The notes under the pieces were generated by a model, which was given only the letters and a program-made list of their open reading frames with translations, had not been told where the DNA came from and searched no databases. The position numbers were made by a program, and so were the translations under genes. Source: Amycolatopsis sp. NBC_01488 (GTDB lineage: Bacteria; Actinomycetota; Actinomycetes; Mycobacteriales; Pseudonocardiaceae). From it: a stretch of DNA of 64,000 nucleotides. The stretch lies in the NCBI RefSeq assembly GCF_036227105.1, contig NZ_CP109434.1, positions 7,598,501-7,662,500 of the forward strand. The letters run 5' to 3'. Shown here one piece after another: positions 1-7,537 of the stretch; the stretch's first letter is position 1, and the number at the start of each line of letters is the position of its first letter.

Positions 1-590
1 TTCGTCGGTCCGTCCGGGGCGAACTCCGGCGACTGCGCGAACGCGGCCGAGTACGGCTGCCAGCCCTCGACCGGCTCGCCGACCGCGATCCGCGTGTAGT
101 CGCCCTCGACGCCGTCGAACTTCGGCGCGTCCACCGAGCGGACCACGACGTGCCTGGCCGCGCCGCGCTCGACGCGGTCGGTGAGGTCGGCCGGGCCGAG
201 CAGCGTGGACGCCGGGATGATCACGGCGCCGAGCTTGATCGCGGCGAGGAACGTCTCCCACAGTTCGCCCTGGTTGCCCAGCATGAGGATCAGCCGGTCG
301 CCGCGGCGGACGCCGAGGGTCCGCAGCCAGTTCGCCACCTGGTTGGACCGGCCGGACAGCTCCGGGTAGGTCCACCGGTTCTCGGTGCCGTCCTCCTCGA
401 CGATCCACAGCGCGTACCGCTCGGCGTTGTCGGGATCGTGCGCGACGACGTCGAACCAGTCGATCGCCCAGTTGAACTCGTCGAGTTCCGGCCAGGCGAA
501 GTCCCGGTACGCCGTGTCGTAGTCCTCGCGGTGGGCCTGCAGGTAGTCCCGCGCGACGCGGAACGCGTGGTGGACCTCCGAAGCGGTCAC
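1..590 (-). CDS. Acyl-CoA synthetase (AMP-forming), N-terminal part only
   Basis: The C-terminal part runs off the window. The visible 196 residues look like the start of an ANL-superfamily acyl-CoA/acetyl-CoA synthetase: a WFDVVA segment, ALWIVEEDGTENRWTYPEL, SNQVANWLRTLGVRRGDRLILMLGNQ and the GAVIIPAST loop that precedes the AMP-binding signature. The catalytic P-loop and lysine lie outside the window, so substrate and activity cannot be judged. The GTG start at 590 is chosen because AGGAGG lies 4 bases upstream. It follows the crotonase gene by 10 bp on the same strand, so the two probably form a fatty or aryl acid activation and oxidation unit. Medium-chain or aryl-CoA ligase are both possible. 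Confidence 0.8.
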   Translation of the reverse strand, partial: MTASEVHHAFRVARDYLQAHREDYDTAYRDFAWPELDEFNWAIDWFDVVAHDPDNAERYALWIVEEDGTENRWTYPELSGRSNQVANWLRTLGVRRGDRLILMLGNQGELWETFLAAIKLGAVIIPASTLLGPADLTDRVERGAARHVVVRSVDAPKFDGVEGDYTRIAVGEPVEGWQPYSAAFAQSPEFAPDGPT

Positions 591-600
591 AGTGCCTCCT

Positions 601-1443
601 TCATTCGCCCTTGAACTCCGGCGGGCGACGCTCCATGAACGCCTGGACCGCTTCGCCGAGGTCCTTGCTGGGCAGGAACGCCGAGTTCCACGCCGCGACG
701 TACCGGAGGCCGTCGGCGACCTGGCGCTCGGTGTTCGTCGCCAGTACCTGCTTCGTACCCTGCACCACGAGCGGCGGGTTCGCAGCGATCTCCCCGGCGA
801 GTTCCCGCGCGGCCTCGAGCAGCGTCTCCTGGTCGGCGCGGACGTCGTTGACGAGGCCGATCTTCTCGGCGCGGGCCGCGTCGATGTCCTTGCCGGTCAG
901 CGCGAGCTCTCGCAGGTGACCCTCGCCGACGATCGAGGCGAGCCGCTGGAGGCTGCCGAGGTCGGCCACGATGGCGACGCGCACCTCGCGGACGCTGAAC
1001 TTGGCGTCGGCGCTGGCCAGCCGGATGTCCGCGGCGGCGACGACGTCGACCCCACCCCCGATGCACCAGCCCGAAACCGCCGCGATGACCGGTTTGCGGC
1101 ATTCCGCGATCGAGCTGACCGCCGCCTGCAGCGACCGGACCTGGTCGAGGAACGCCGTGCGCGGCCCGGCCAGGTTGTCCCCGCCGAGCATCGGCGCCCA
1201 GTCGCCCATCATCGCCGGCAGGTCGAGGCCGTAGGAGAAGTGCTTGCCGCTGCCGGTCAGCACCACGGCCCTGACCTGCGGGTCGGCGTCCAGCGCGCGG
1301 AAGACCAGCGGCAGCTCGCGCCAGAAGTCCGGCCCCATCGCGTTGCCCTTCGACGGGCCGAGGAGCGTCACTTCGGCCACGGGGCCGGCGACGTCGACCT
1401 TGAGGGAGACGAGGTCGGGCAGACTGTCAGCAGTAGCGGTCAT
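601..1443 (-). CDS. Crotonase-family protein, dienoyl-CoA isomerase-like
   Basis: This 280-residue crotonase-fold protein probably isomerises or hydrates an unsaturated acyl-CoA. The first oxyanion-hole segment is KHFSYGLDLPAM and the second is GWCIGGGVDVVAAADIRLAS. The segment EVRVAIVADLGSLQRL carries both an early Glu and a later Asp, the pattern of delta3,5-delta2,4-dienoyl-CoA isomerases (ECH1 family) rather than the two-Glu pattern of enoyl-CoA hydratases. I take the ATG at 1443; an in-frame ATG at 1461 and a longer reading are possible. It is followed closely by the acyl-CoA synthetase gene, which suggests beta-oxidation of unsaturated acids. The substrate is unknown. Confidence 0.82.
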   Translation of the reverse strand: MTATADSLPDLVSLKVDVAGPVAEVTLLGPSKGNAMGPDFWRELPLVFRALDADPQVRAVVLTGSGKHFSYGLDLPAMMGDWAPMLGGDNLAGPRTAFLDQVRSLQAAVSSIAECRKPVIAAVSGWCIGGGVDVVAAADIRLASADAKFSVREVRVAIVADLGSLQRLASIVGEGHLRELALTGKDIDAARAEKIGLVNDVRADQETLLEAARELAGEIAANPPLVVQGTKQVLATNTERQVADGLRYVAAWNSAFLPSKDLGEAVQAFMERRPPEFKGE

Positions 1444-1479
1444 GGGGTCATCTTCACCCATGCCCGTGACGAGCCGCCA

Positions 1480-1518
1480 TTGGCACGTCGTCAATTGACG
1501 CCGGTGTCACTGTGCCAA
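1480..1518. promoter_or_regulatory. Dyad elements in divergent promoter
   Basis: The spacer between the crotonase gene and the divergent hydrolase gene holds a perfect 12-bp palindrome CGTCAATTGACG (1489-1500). It also holds TTGGCAC (1480-1486) and GTGCCAA (1512-1518) as matching arms about a different centre. These look like regulator sites for one or both genes. No regulator gene is adjacent, so the cognate factor is unknown. Confidence 0.4.
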
Positions 1519-1578
1519 CGTGGTCAGGGGATGTTTTCCTGGACACAGGTGACCACGACGCGGGGAGGACGGTGGGAC

Positions 1579-2457
1579 ATGAGCCCGGCCGGCAGCGCGA
1601 CCCTGATCGAGCCCGAACCCCCGGCCGCCCCGGCGCGGCGGGCGTCCCGGCCGATCGAGCTGACCGGCTCGTTCGACCACGAGGGGCACCGGCTCTGGTA
1701 CACGGAGTTCGGCAGCGGCGACAAGGTCGTGGTGCTGACGCACGGCATCATGCTGACCCGCCGGATGCACGCGCCGCTCGCGCGCCGGCTGGCCCGCGCC
1801 GGGTTCCGCGTCGTCACGCTCGACCTGCTCGGCCACGGCGACTCCGACCGGCCGACCGAGTCGTGGCTGTACTCGATGCCGTCGTTCGCCGAGCAGACGC
1901 TCGCCTTGCTGGACCACCTCGAAGTGGAGTCCGCGGTGGTCGGTGGGACGTCACTCGGCGCGAACGTCTCGCTCGAAGTGGCGGTGTCGGCGCCTTCGCG
2001 GGTCCGCGGGCTGATCGTCGAGATGCCGGTGCTGGACAACGCGATCGTCGCGGGCCTGATCACGTTCGCGCCGCTGCTGATGGCGGCCCGGTTCCTGCCG
2101 GTGACGGTCCAGGCGGTGGCGCTCGTGGCGTCCCTGGTCCCGCACGGCAACCAGTGGGTCGACGTCGTCACGGACACGCTCTCCCAGCGCCCGGCCCCGA
2201 TGGCGGCGCTGCTGCACGGCGTCCTGTTCGGCCGCATCGCGCCCCCGAAGTCGGTGCGCCGCAAGATCACGACGCGCGCGCTGGTGATCGGCCACCAGGG
2301 CGACCCGATCCACCCGTTCGGTGACGCGGACACGCTGGCGGTCGACATGCCGGAGGCGGAGTTCGTCCAGGCCCGCAGCCCGGTCGAGCTGCGCCTGGAC
2401 CCGACCCGCCTGTCGGACGCGATCCGCGACTTCGCCGCGAGCTGCTACGACGACTGA
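1579..2457 (+). CDS. Alpha/beta-fold hydrolase
   Basis: This 292-residue protein has the alpha/beta-hydrolase plan: the HG oxyanion segment VVVLTHGIMLTRRMH, the DLLGHGDSDRP loop, the nucleophile elbow VVGGTSLGANVSLEV (Ser in GTSLG) and a late GHQGDPIHPFGDAD segment that supplies an acidic residue and possibly the His. A cap region of hydrophobic helices lies in the middle. It could be an esterase, lipase or epoxide-hydrolase relative; the sequence does not fix the substrate. The ATG at 1579 is preceded by GGGGAGG about 10 bases upstream. It is transcribed divergently from the crotonase gene and shares its promoter region. Its 3' end faces the cobA gene across a 21-bp repeat array. Confidence 0.8.
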   Translation: MSPAGSATLIEPEPPAAPARRASRPIELTGSFDHEGHRLWYTEFGSGDKVVVLTHGIMLTRRMHAPLARRLARAGFRVVTLDLLGHGDSDRPTESWLYSMPSFAEQTLALLDHLEVESAVVGGTSLGANVSLEVAVSAPSRVRGLIVEMPVLDNAIVAGLITFAPLLMAARFLPVTVQAVALVASLVPHGNQWVDVVTDTLSQRPAPMAALLHGVLFGRIAPPKSVRRKITTRALVIGHQGDPIHPFGDADTLAVDMPEAEFVQARSPVELRLDPTRLSDAIRDFAASCYDD

Positions 2458-2475
2458 ATCGGCGTCAACCCGGCT

Positions 2476-2657
2476 CTCGCGTGATCAGAGCCGGAACTCG
2501 CGTGATCGGGCACGTATCTCACGTGATCGGGCGCGCATCTCGCGTGCTTAGCGGGGCATCTCACGTGATTGGAGGGGCATCTCACGTGATTGGAGGGGCA
2601 TCGGGGTGATGCCCCTCTGATCACGCGTGATGCCCGCTGGAACACACGTGATGCCCC
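2476..2657. repeat. 21-bp tandem repeat array, copy 1
   Basis: Six head-to-tail units keep an exact 21-bp period: 2476-2496, 2497-2517, 2518-2538, 2539-2559, 2560-2580 and 2581-2601. Units begin CTCRCGTGAT and mostly end GGGGCAT; the last two are identical. From 2602 to 2657 there are two or three further irregular units with the GTGATGCCCC half in inverted sense. The array fills the gap between the convergent hydrolase and cobA genes. A second array with the same unit and period lies at 29316-29462. There are no unique spacers, so this is not CRISPR. Confidence 0.9.
2593..2617. terminator. Hairpin between convergent genes
   Basis: GAGGGGCATC (2593-2602) and GATGCCCCTC (2608-2617) are perfect 10-bp arms around a 5-base loop. 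The stem is formed where the last direct 21-bp repeat meets the first inverted one. Its place between two convergent genes fits a bidirectional terminator. There is no T tract, as is usual in high-GC actinobacteria. Confidence 0.55.
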
Positions 2658-2727
2658 GGTCGCGCGCGCTTCGTCCGCACCGCCGACCGGGCTCCGCCGC
2701 GGTGCGGGAAGGCGCAGAGCGTCAGCG

Positions 2728-3954
2728 CTACGAGGACCGGACCGGCGACAAGCCGGCCACCGGGCCGACCACGATGATCGCCGGGGGGCGGACTCCGGAG
2801 GCCGCCGCGTCGGTGACCACGGTGTCCAAAGTGGACCGCAACGTGCGCTGGGTGCGCATCGTGCCGTCCTCGATGATCGCCACCGGGGTGTCCGCCGGGC
2901 GGCCGCCGTCGAGCAGGGCCTTGGCGAACTGCGGGAGGCGCTCCACGCCCATCATCAGCACGATCGTGCCGCGCATGCGGGCGAGCAGGTCCCAGTCGAC
3001 CAGGGACCGGTCGTCGCCCGGGGCGACGTGGCCGGAGACCACCACCACCTCGTGCGCCACCCCGCGGTGGGTGACCGGGACGTCCGCCACCGCCGGGACG
3101 GCGAACGCGCTCGTGATGCCCGGGACCATCGTCACCGGGACGCCCGCCTCGGCGCAGGCCAGCACCTCTTCGAAGCCACGGCCGAACAGGTACGGGTCGC
3201 CGCCCTTGAGCCGGACGACGAACTTGCCCTCCTTGGCCCGCTCGATCAGCGTCCGGTTGATGACGTCCTGGCTGGCCGCACGGCCATAAGGGATCTTCGC
3301 GGCGTCGACGACCTCGACCTCGGGCGCCAGCTCGTCCAGCAGCTCGCGCGGGGCCAGCCGGTCGACGACCACGACGTCCGCGCGCGACAGCAGCCGGCGG
3401 CCGCGGACCGTGATCAGCTCCGGGTCGCCCGGGCCGCCGCCGACCAGGGCCACGCCCGGCAGGACGCCTTCCGGATGCGGCTGACGGCCGTCCTCGATCG
3501 TCCCGTTGTGCAGGCCGTCCAGCACCGAGTCGCGGACCGCGGCCGAGCGCAGGGGCTCGCCGCCCGAGAGCACGCCGAACAGCAGGCCGCCGTGCCGCCC
3601 GGACGCCGGGGTCACCGCGCTGCCCGACTCGCCTTCGTCGGCGCGGACGCAGAACACCCGCTCACGCTCGGCCTCGGCGCAGATCTCGGCGTTCACGGCC
3701 GGGTCGTTCGTGCAGGCCAGCGCGTACCAAGCGTCCTTCAGATCACCGGCGGCGTAGCGGCGTTCGTGCCAGACCAGCTCGCCGGCGTCCACCATCCCCT
3801 GCACCGACGGCGTCGTGTGCGGCGACACCAGTTCGACGCGGGCACCCGCGCTGATCAGCCGGGGCAGCCGTCGCTGCGCGACCGAGCCGCCGCCGAACAG
3901 CACGACGCGGCGGCCGGACAGCTGGAGGCCGGAGAGGTAGTGCGGGTCGTCCAT
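2728..3954 (-). CDS. cobA: Uroporphyrinogen-III C-methyltransferase fused to precorrin-2 dehydrogenase domain
   Basis: This 408-residue two-domain protein belongs to siroheme/cobalamin synthesis. Residues about 1-145 form a Rossmann domain like SirC/CysG-N (RRVVLFGGGSVAQRRLPRL, then ACTNDPAVNAEI), which oxidises precorrin-2. Residues about 155-400 are a SUMT domain: VALVGGGPGDPELIT, VVVVDRL, VRLKGGDPYLFGRG, VPGITSAFAVPA, THRGVA and VVVSGH, which place two methyl groups on uroporphyrinogen III using SAM. The order matches CysG without certainty that the ferrochelatase step is present. The gene stands alone, ends against the repeat array and has a 253-bp upstream spacer. Siroheme would serve sulfite or nitrite reductase, which fits the sulfur genes at 18-22 kb only loosely. 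Confidence 0.93.
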   Translation of the reverse strand: MDDPHYLSGLQLSGRRVVLFGGGSVAQRRLPRLISAGARVELVSPHTTPSVQGMVDAGELVWHERRYAAGDLKDAWYALACTNDPAVNAEICAEAERERVFCVRADEGESGSAVTPASGRHGGLLFGVLSGGEPLRSAAVRDSVLDGLHNGTIEDGRQPHPEGVLPGVALVGGGPGDPELITVRGRRLLSRADVVVVDRLAPRELLDELAPEVEVVDAAKIPYGRAASQDVINRTLIERAKEGKFVVRLKGGDPYLFGRGFEEVLACAEAGVPVTMVPGITSAFAVPAVADVPVTHRGVAHEVVVVSGHVAPGDDRSLVDWDLLARMRGTIVLMMGVERLPQFAKALLDGGRPADTPVAIIEDGTMRTQRTLRSTLDTVVTDAAASGVRPPAIIVVGPVAGLSPVRSS

Positions 3955-4207
3955 GGGCGGGAGTTTATTGGCGGTTCACCCGCGCGCCAGCCCAGCGTGG
4001 GTCACGCCACGCCGGAGACCGGCCGGGCGGGCGGGCGTCGCCGACCTGCGGGCGCGACGCCCGGACCCGGTCACCCACGGCACAAGCCTCACGGGAGCGC
4101 GCCCCCGACCAGCTCGCGGGACGGTCGGCGGTCAGCGTGACGGCGACGGTGCTCAGCCGGACTTCGGGCCGCCAGGCGTGACCCGCCCGGCGGCCCGCAG
4201 CCGTACT
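3955..4207. other. Spacer between ribosomal operon and cobA
   Basis: These 253 bp separate the S18 stop from the cobA start on the same strand. No convincing gene is present; a 60-codon open frame on the minus strand has no recognisable sequence. The AT-rich GTTTATTGG near 3963-3971 could be part of the cobA promoter. Confidence 0.4.
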
Positions 4208-4462
4208 TCAGCTCGCGCGCCCCGATGCCGGATACGGCAGCAGGGCCATCTCACGCGCGTTCTTGATCGCCGTGGCGACCTGTTTCTGTTGCTGCGGGGT
4301 CAATCCCGTCACGCGGCGGGCGCGGATCTTGCCGCGGTCGGAGATGAACTTCCGCAGCAGGTCGGCGTCCTTCCAGTCGACGTGGGTGATCTTGTGGGCG
4401 TGCAGCAGGTTCACCTTGCGCTTGGCCGGGCGGTCGCGGTGTGGCTTCGGCATCCGGCTCAC
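4208..4462 (-). CDS. rpsR: Small ribosomal subunit protein bS18, second-copy type
   Basis: This 84-residue protein has the bS18 core: KVNLLHAHKITHVDWKDADLLRKFISDRGKIRARRVTGL is followed by QQQKQVATAIKNAREMALLPY. It lacks the cysteines seen in zinc-binding actinobacterial S18, so it belongs to the C-minus paralogue set. The start is taken at GTG 4462, which overlaps the S14 stop as GTGA; ATG 4453 is an alternative. It is the last gene of a translationally coupled operon L28-L33-S14-S18. Such operons are repressed by Zur when zinc is plentiful, and the proteins replace zinc-binding versions in zinc-starved ribosomes. Confidence 0.93.
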   Translation of the reverse strand: MSRMPKPHRDRPAKRKVNLLHAHKITHVDWKDADLLRKFISDRGKIRARRVTGLTPQQQKQVATAIKNAREMALLPYPASGRAS

Positions 4463-4764
4463 CAGCTCGACTTCGTGACGCCCGGCAGCTCGCCACGGTG
4501 CGCGGCGGCCCGCATCTTCACCCGCGACAACCCGAACTTGCGCAGGTAGCCGCGCGGCCGCCCGTCGGCCGCGTCCCGGTTGCGGATCCGGGTCGGGCTC
4601 GCGTCGCGCGGCAGCTTCTGCAGCGCGACCACCGCCTCGGCCTTCTCCCCCGGGGACGACGACGGCGAGGCGATGACGGACTTCAGCGCACGACGGCGTT
4701 CCACGTACCGCGCGGCGATCACCTTGCGCTGCTCGTTCTTCGCGATCTTGGACTTCTTGGCCAT
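4459..4764 (-). CDS. rpsN: Small ribosomal subunit protein uS14, zinc-free type
   Basis: The 101-residue protein is the long uS14 form: MAKKSKIAKNEQRKVIAARYVERR at the N-terminus and DAADGRPRGYLRKFGLSRVKMRAAAHRGELPGV at the C-terminus. The zinc-binding uS14 of actinobacteria is shorter (about 61 residues) with a CXXC pair. This one has neither, so it is the C-minus paralogue. Its ATG overlaps the L33 stop (TGATG), and the S18 start overlaps its own stop, which indicates translational coupling. The protein sits in the 30S head. Expression during zinc starvation is inferred from the operon and the Zur-like box upstream of L28. Confidence 0.95.
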   Translation of the reverse strand: MAKKSKIAKNEQRKVIAARYVERRRALKSVIASPSSSPGEKAEAVVALQKLPRDASPTRIRNRDAADGRPRGYLRKFGLSRVKMRAAAHRGELPGVTKSSW

Positions 4765-4931
4765 CAGCGCTCTTCCTTGAACTCGACGTGCCTGCGCGCG
4801 ACCGGGTCGTACTTGCGCAGGACCATCCGGTCCGGGTCGTTGCGGCGGTTCTTCCTCGTGACGTACGTGTAGCCGGTACCCGCGGTGGACCGCAGCTTGA
4901 CCACCGGGCGGACGTCGGTGCTCTTCGCCAC
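4764..4931 (-). CDS. rpmG: Large ribosomal subunit protein bL33, zinc-free type
   Basis: The 55-residue product begins VAKSTDVRPVVKLRSTAG and continues through TYVTRKNRRNDPDRMVLRKYDPVARRHVEFKEER, the typical bL33 sequence. The CXXC pairs of the zinc-binding form are absent. The GTG start at 4931 overlaps the L28 stop (TAGTG), and its stop overlaps the S14 start. It is short but unmistakable in sequence and position between L28 and S14. Confidence 0.94.
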   Translation of the reverse strand: MAKSTDVRPVVKLRSTAGTGYTYVTRKNRRNDPDRMVLRKYDPVARRHVEFKEER

Positions 4932-5167
4932 TACAGCTTCACTCCCCTTGCCTTCAGTTCGGTCACGACGGCCTCGATGCCCCGCTTGTCGATCGTCTTC
5001 ATGCCCTTGACCGACACCCGCAGCCGCACCCAGCGGCCCTCACTGGGCACGAAATAGCGACGGTTCTGCAGATTCGGCTCCCACCGCCGCGACGTGCGGC
5101 GATGCGAGTGCGAGACCTGCTTGCCGTAGCCCGGCTTGCGGCCGGTGACCTGGCACACGGCGGACAC
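4931..5167 (-). CDS. rpmB: Large ribosomal subunit protein bL28, zinc-free type
   Basis: The 78-residue protein starts VSAVCQVTGRKPGYGKQVSHSHRRTSRRWEPNLQ and ends with GIEAVVTELKARGVKL. The length and N-terminus match bL28 when translation starts at GTG 5167, which has GGGAGG 4 bases upstream. An in-frame ATG at 5203 lies inside the Zur-like box and is not likely to be used. One Cys remains (SAVCQ), which alone cannot make a zinc site. It is the first gene of the four-gene C-minus ribosomal operon. Confidence 0.94.
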   Translation of the reverse strand: MSAVCQVTGRKPGYGKQVSHSHRRTSRRWEPNLQNRRYFVPSEGRWVRLRVSVKGMKTIDKRGIEAVVTELKARGVKL

Positions 5168-5181
5168 GGACCCTCCCGAGT

Positions 5182-5202
5182 TGATAGTGGTTTTCGTTTT
5201 CA
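5182..5202 (-). promoter_or_regulatory. Putative Zur box of ribosomal operon
   Basis: A 21-bp AT-rich dyad lies 15 bp before the rpmB start, in an otherwise GC-rich region. Read on the minus strand, its outer parts are TGAAAACG and CACTATCA (reverse TGATAGTG). Each resembles the TGAAAATG/TGATAATG half-sites of actinobacterial Zur boxes. Known Zur control of L28-L33-S14-S18 operons in Streptomyces and Mycobacterium supports the call. The match is imperfect. Confidence 0.65.
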
Positions 5203-5374
5203 TCTACTCTACGCACCGTACCCCGCCGCATTCCCGGAGCCCCCGTGACCCCCAAGCGTGGACAGCGCCGGCCAGGTCGAATGGTCCCGCGGCGGCTGAT
5301 GAAGCACTTCCACGCGTCACGGTGCCGGTCGCCGGGCAAAACGTCCTCGCTTACCCGTTAGGGCCGGTCCGTCC

Positions 5375-5388
5375 GGGTTGATCAACCC
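5375..5388 (+). promoter_or_regulatory. Palindromic operator upstream of MarR gene
   Basis: GGGTTGATCAACCC is a perfect 14-bp palindrome 20 bp before the MarR start. A degenerate second copy of the half-site (GGTTGATG) runs into the start codon region. MarR proteins usually repress their own operon through such sites, so this is the likely self-operator and also controls the MFS exporter. Confidence 0.6.
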
Positions 5389-5408
5389 AGGTTTATCAGT
5401 CTAGGTTG

Positions 5409-5849
5409 ATGATCGTGACGGACGAGGAGCTCCTCCAGGCGAGCGCCGACCTGCGCGTCGCGCTGGGCCGGCTGATCCGGCGGTTGCGCAAGGGGTACGT
5501 CGTCGGGGAGCTGACGCTGCCCGAACGGTCCGTGCTCTCCCGGCTCGATCGCGAAGGGGCGGCCACCCCCGGCTGTCTCGCCGACCTCGAACGCGTGAAG
5601 CCGCAGGCCATGGGTGTCACCCTCGCCGGGCTCGTCGACCGCGGGCTCGTCGGACGGCGCAAGGACGACTCCGACGGCCGCAAGGTGCTGATGTCGGTCA
5701 CCGAAGCCGGCGTCCGGCTGCTCACCGATCGCCGTTCGCAGACCACCCGGCAGATGGCCACCGCGCTGGCCGAGAAGTTCACCGTGGCCGAGCAGCGCAA
5801 GCTCGTCGCCGCGATCCCGCTGATCGAGCGGCTGGCGGACGAGCTGTGA
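5409..5849 (+). CDS. MarR-family transcriptional regulator
   Basis: This 146-residue winged-helix protein has the MarR pattern: LPERSVLSRLDREGAATPGCLADLERVKPQAMGVTLAGLVDRGLVGRRKDDSDGRKVLMSVTEAG. The recognition helix is near KPQAMGVTLAGL and the wing is DDSDGRK. Its last bases overlap the start of the exporter gene, so the two are co-translated. It probably represses the MarR-MFS-hydrolase operon until an aromatic or similar ligand binds. The start could be ATG 5409, TTG 5406 or GTG 5415; the region between the palindrome and the gene is too short to decide. Confidence 0.88.
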   Translation: MIVTDEELLQASADLRVALGRLIRRLRKGYVVGELTLPERSVLSRLDREGAATPGCLADLERVKPQAMGVTLAGLVDRGLVGRRKDDSDGRKVLMSVTEAGVRLLTDRRSQTTRQMATALAEKFTVAEQRKLVAAIPLIERLADEL

Positions 5850-7537
5850 CCGTCACCGAAACCCCGAGCCGCTACAAGTGGGTTGCGCTCTCCAACACGA
5901 CACTCGGCGTGCTGATGTCCGCGCTCGACGGCTCGATCGTGATCATCTCGCTGCCGGCGATCTTCCGCGGCATCGGCCTCGACCCGCTGGCCCCGGGCAA
6001 CATCGGCTACCTGCTCTGGATGATCCTCGGCTACCTGCTGGTGCAGGCCGTGCTGGTGGTGACGCTCGGGCGGCTCGGCGACATGTTCGGCCGCGTCAAG
6101 ATGTACAACCTCGGCTTCGTCGTGTTCAGCGTCGCGTCGGTGGCGCTGTCGTTCGACCCGTTCCACGCCGGCGGCGGCGCGCTCTGGCTGATCGGCTGGC
6201 GGGTCGTGCAGGCCGTCGGCGGGTCGATGCTGACGGCGAACTCGGCCGCCATCCTCACCGACGCCTTCCCGGCCGAGCAGCGCGGAATGGCGCTGGGCGT
6301 CAACCAGATCACCGCGCTCGCCGGGCAGTTCCTCGGCCTGGTCGTCGGCGGCCTGCTCGCCGAGATCGACTGGCGCGCGGTGTTCTGGGTGAGCGTCCCG
6401 TTCGGGCTGTTCGGCACGATCTGGTCGATCCGCAGCCTCCGCGAGGCCGGCACGCCGAAGCGCGCGAAGGTCGACTGGGGCGGCAACATCACCTTCGCGG
6501 CCGGGACCGCTGTGCTGCTGGCCGCGATCACCTACGGCATCCAGCCCTACGGCGGCGCCGCCACCGGCTGGGGCAGTCCGTGGGTGCTCGGCGGGATCGG
6601 CGCCGGCGTGCTGCTGCTCCTGCTGTTCGGCGTCATCGAGACCCGCGTCGCCGCGCCGATGTTCCACCTGGGGCTGTTCAAGATCCGCGCGTTCGCCGCG
6701 GGGAACATCGCCGCGTTGCTGACCTCGGTCGCCCGGGGTGGCATGCAGTTCATGCTCATCATCTGGCTGCAGGGGATCTGGCTGCCCCTGCACGGCTTCG
6801 ACTACGAGCGGACGCCGTTGTGGGCGGGCATCTACCTGCTGCCGCTGACCGTCGGGTTCCTCCTCGCGGGGCCGGTGTCGGGCTACCTGTCCGACCGGTT
6901 CGGCGCAAGGCTGTTCTCCACCGGCGGGCTGCTGCTCGTCGCGGCGGCCTTCCTCGGGCTCTTGGCGCTGCCAGTGGACTTCCCCTACCCGGCGTTCGCC
7001 GCGCTGCTCGTGGTCAGCGGCATCGGGCAGGGCATGTTCTCCGCGCCGAACACGTCCGCGATCATGAGCAGCGTGCCGACCGAGCAGCGCGGGGTCGCCT
7101 CCGGCATGCGGGCGACCTTCCAGAATTCCGGCACGTCGCTGTCCATCGGCGTGTTCTTCTCGCTGATGATCGCCGGGCTGGCTTCTTCGCTGCCGCAGAC
7201 GTTGACCAGCGGCCTGCAGGCGCACGGCGTCCCGGCGTCGGTCGCCGACGGCGTCGCGCAGCTGCCGCCGGTGAGCACGCTGTTCGCGGCGTTCCTCGGC
7301 AGCAACCCGGTCGGGCACCTGCTCGGCCCGGACGTCCTTTCCGGACTGTCGCCGGCCGACCGGTCGGCGCTGACCGGCGGGGAGTTCTTCCCGCGACTGG
7401 TGTCCGGCCCGTTCCACCACGGCCTGGTGGTCGTGTTCACGGCGGCCGCGGTGATGGCCGTCGTCGCCGCGGTGGCGTCCGCCTCGCGCGGCGCGCGGTA
7501 CTTCCACACCCCCGAGGGATCGAAGGAGTCTCAATGA
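5846..7537 (+). CDS. MFS drug exporter, DHA2 (14-TM) family
   Basis: This 563-residue polytopic protein is of the EmrB/QacA (DHA2) type. It has SALDGSIVIISLPAIFRGIG in the first membrane segment (the D-motif of proton antiporters), GRLGDMFGRVKMYNLGF between segments 2 and 3 (motif A) and long hydrophobic stretches across the length that fit 14 helices. An extended loop near residues 460-510 precedes the last helix. It likely expels small lipophilic toxins using the proton gradient. The GTG start overlaps the MarR stop, and its own stop overlaps the ATG of the hydrolase gene, so all three are coupled. Confidence 0.9.
   Translation: MTVTETPSRYKWVALSNTTLGVLMSALDGSIVIISLPAIFRGIGLDPLAPGNIGYLLWMILGYLLVQAVLVVTLGRLGDMFGRVKMYNLGFVVFSVASVALSFDPFHAGGGALWLIGWRVVQAVGGSMLTANSAAILTDAFPAEQRGMALGVNQITALAGQFLGLVVGGLLAEIDWRAVFWVSVPFGLFGTIWSIRSLREAGTPKRAKVDWGGNITFAAGTAVLLAAITYGIQPYGGAATGWGSPWVLGGIGAGVLLLLLFGVIETRVAAPMFHLGLFKIRAFAAGNIAALLTSVARGGMQFMLIIWLQGIWLPLHGFDYERTPLWAGIYLLPLTVGFLLAGPVSGYLSDRFGARLFSTGGLLLVAAAFLGLLALPVDFPYPAFAALLVVSGIGQGMFSAPNTSAIMSSVPTEQRGVASGMRATFQNSGTSLSIGVFFSLMIAGLASSLPQTLTSGLQAHGVPASVADGVAQLPPVSTLFAAFLGSNPVGHLLGPDVLSGLSPADRSALTGGEFFPRLVSGPFHHGLVVVFTAAAVMAVVAAVASASRGARYFHTPEGSKESQ

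Noticed and set aside
2476..2657. CRISPR array
   Set aside because: The 21-bp units are contiguous, without unique spacers, units diverge from one another and no cas genes are present.
3955..4207. Decayed cobW or L31 gene between the ribosomal operon and cobA
   Set aside because: I read all frames of this spacer and found no CobW P-loop or L31 sequence; a 60-codon open frame has no recognisable motif.
5168..5203. Longer L28 starting at ATG 5203
   Set aside because: The added residues (MKTKTTINSGGS) are encoded by the Zur-like box and the ribosome site; bL28 proteins start at SAVCQVTG.
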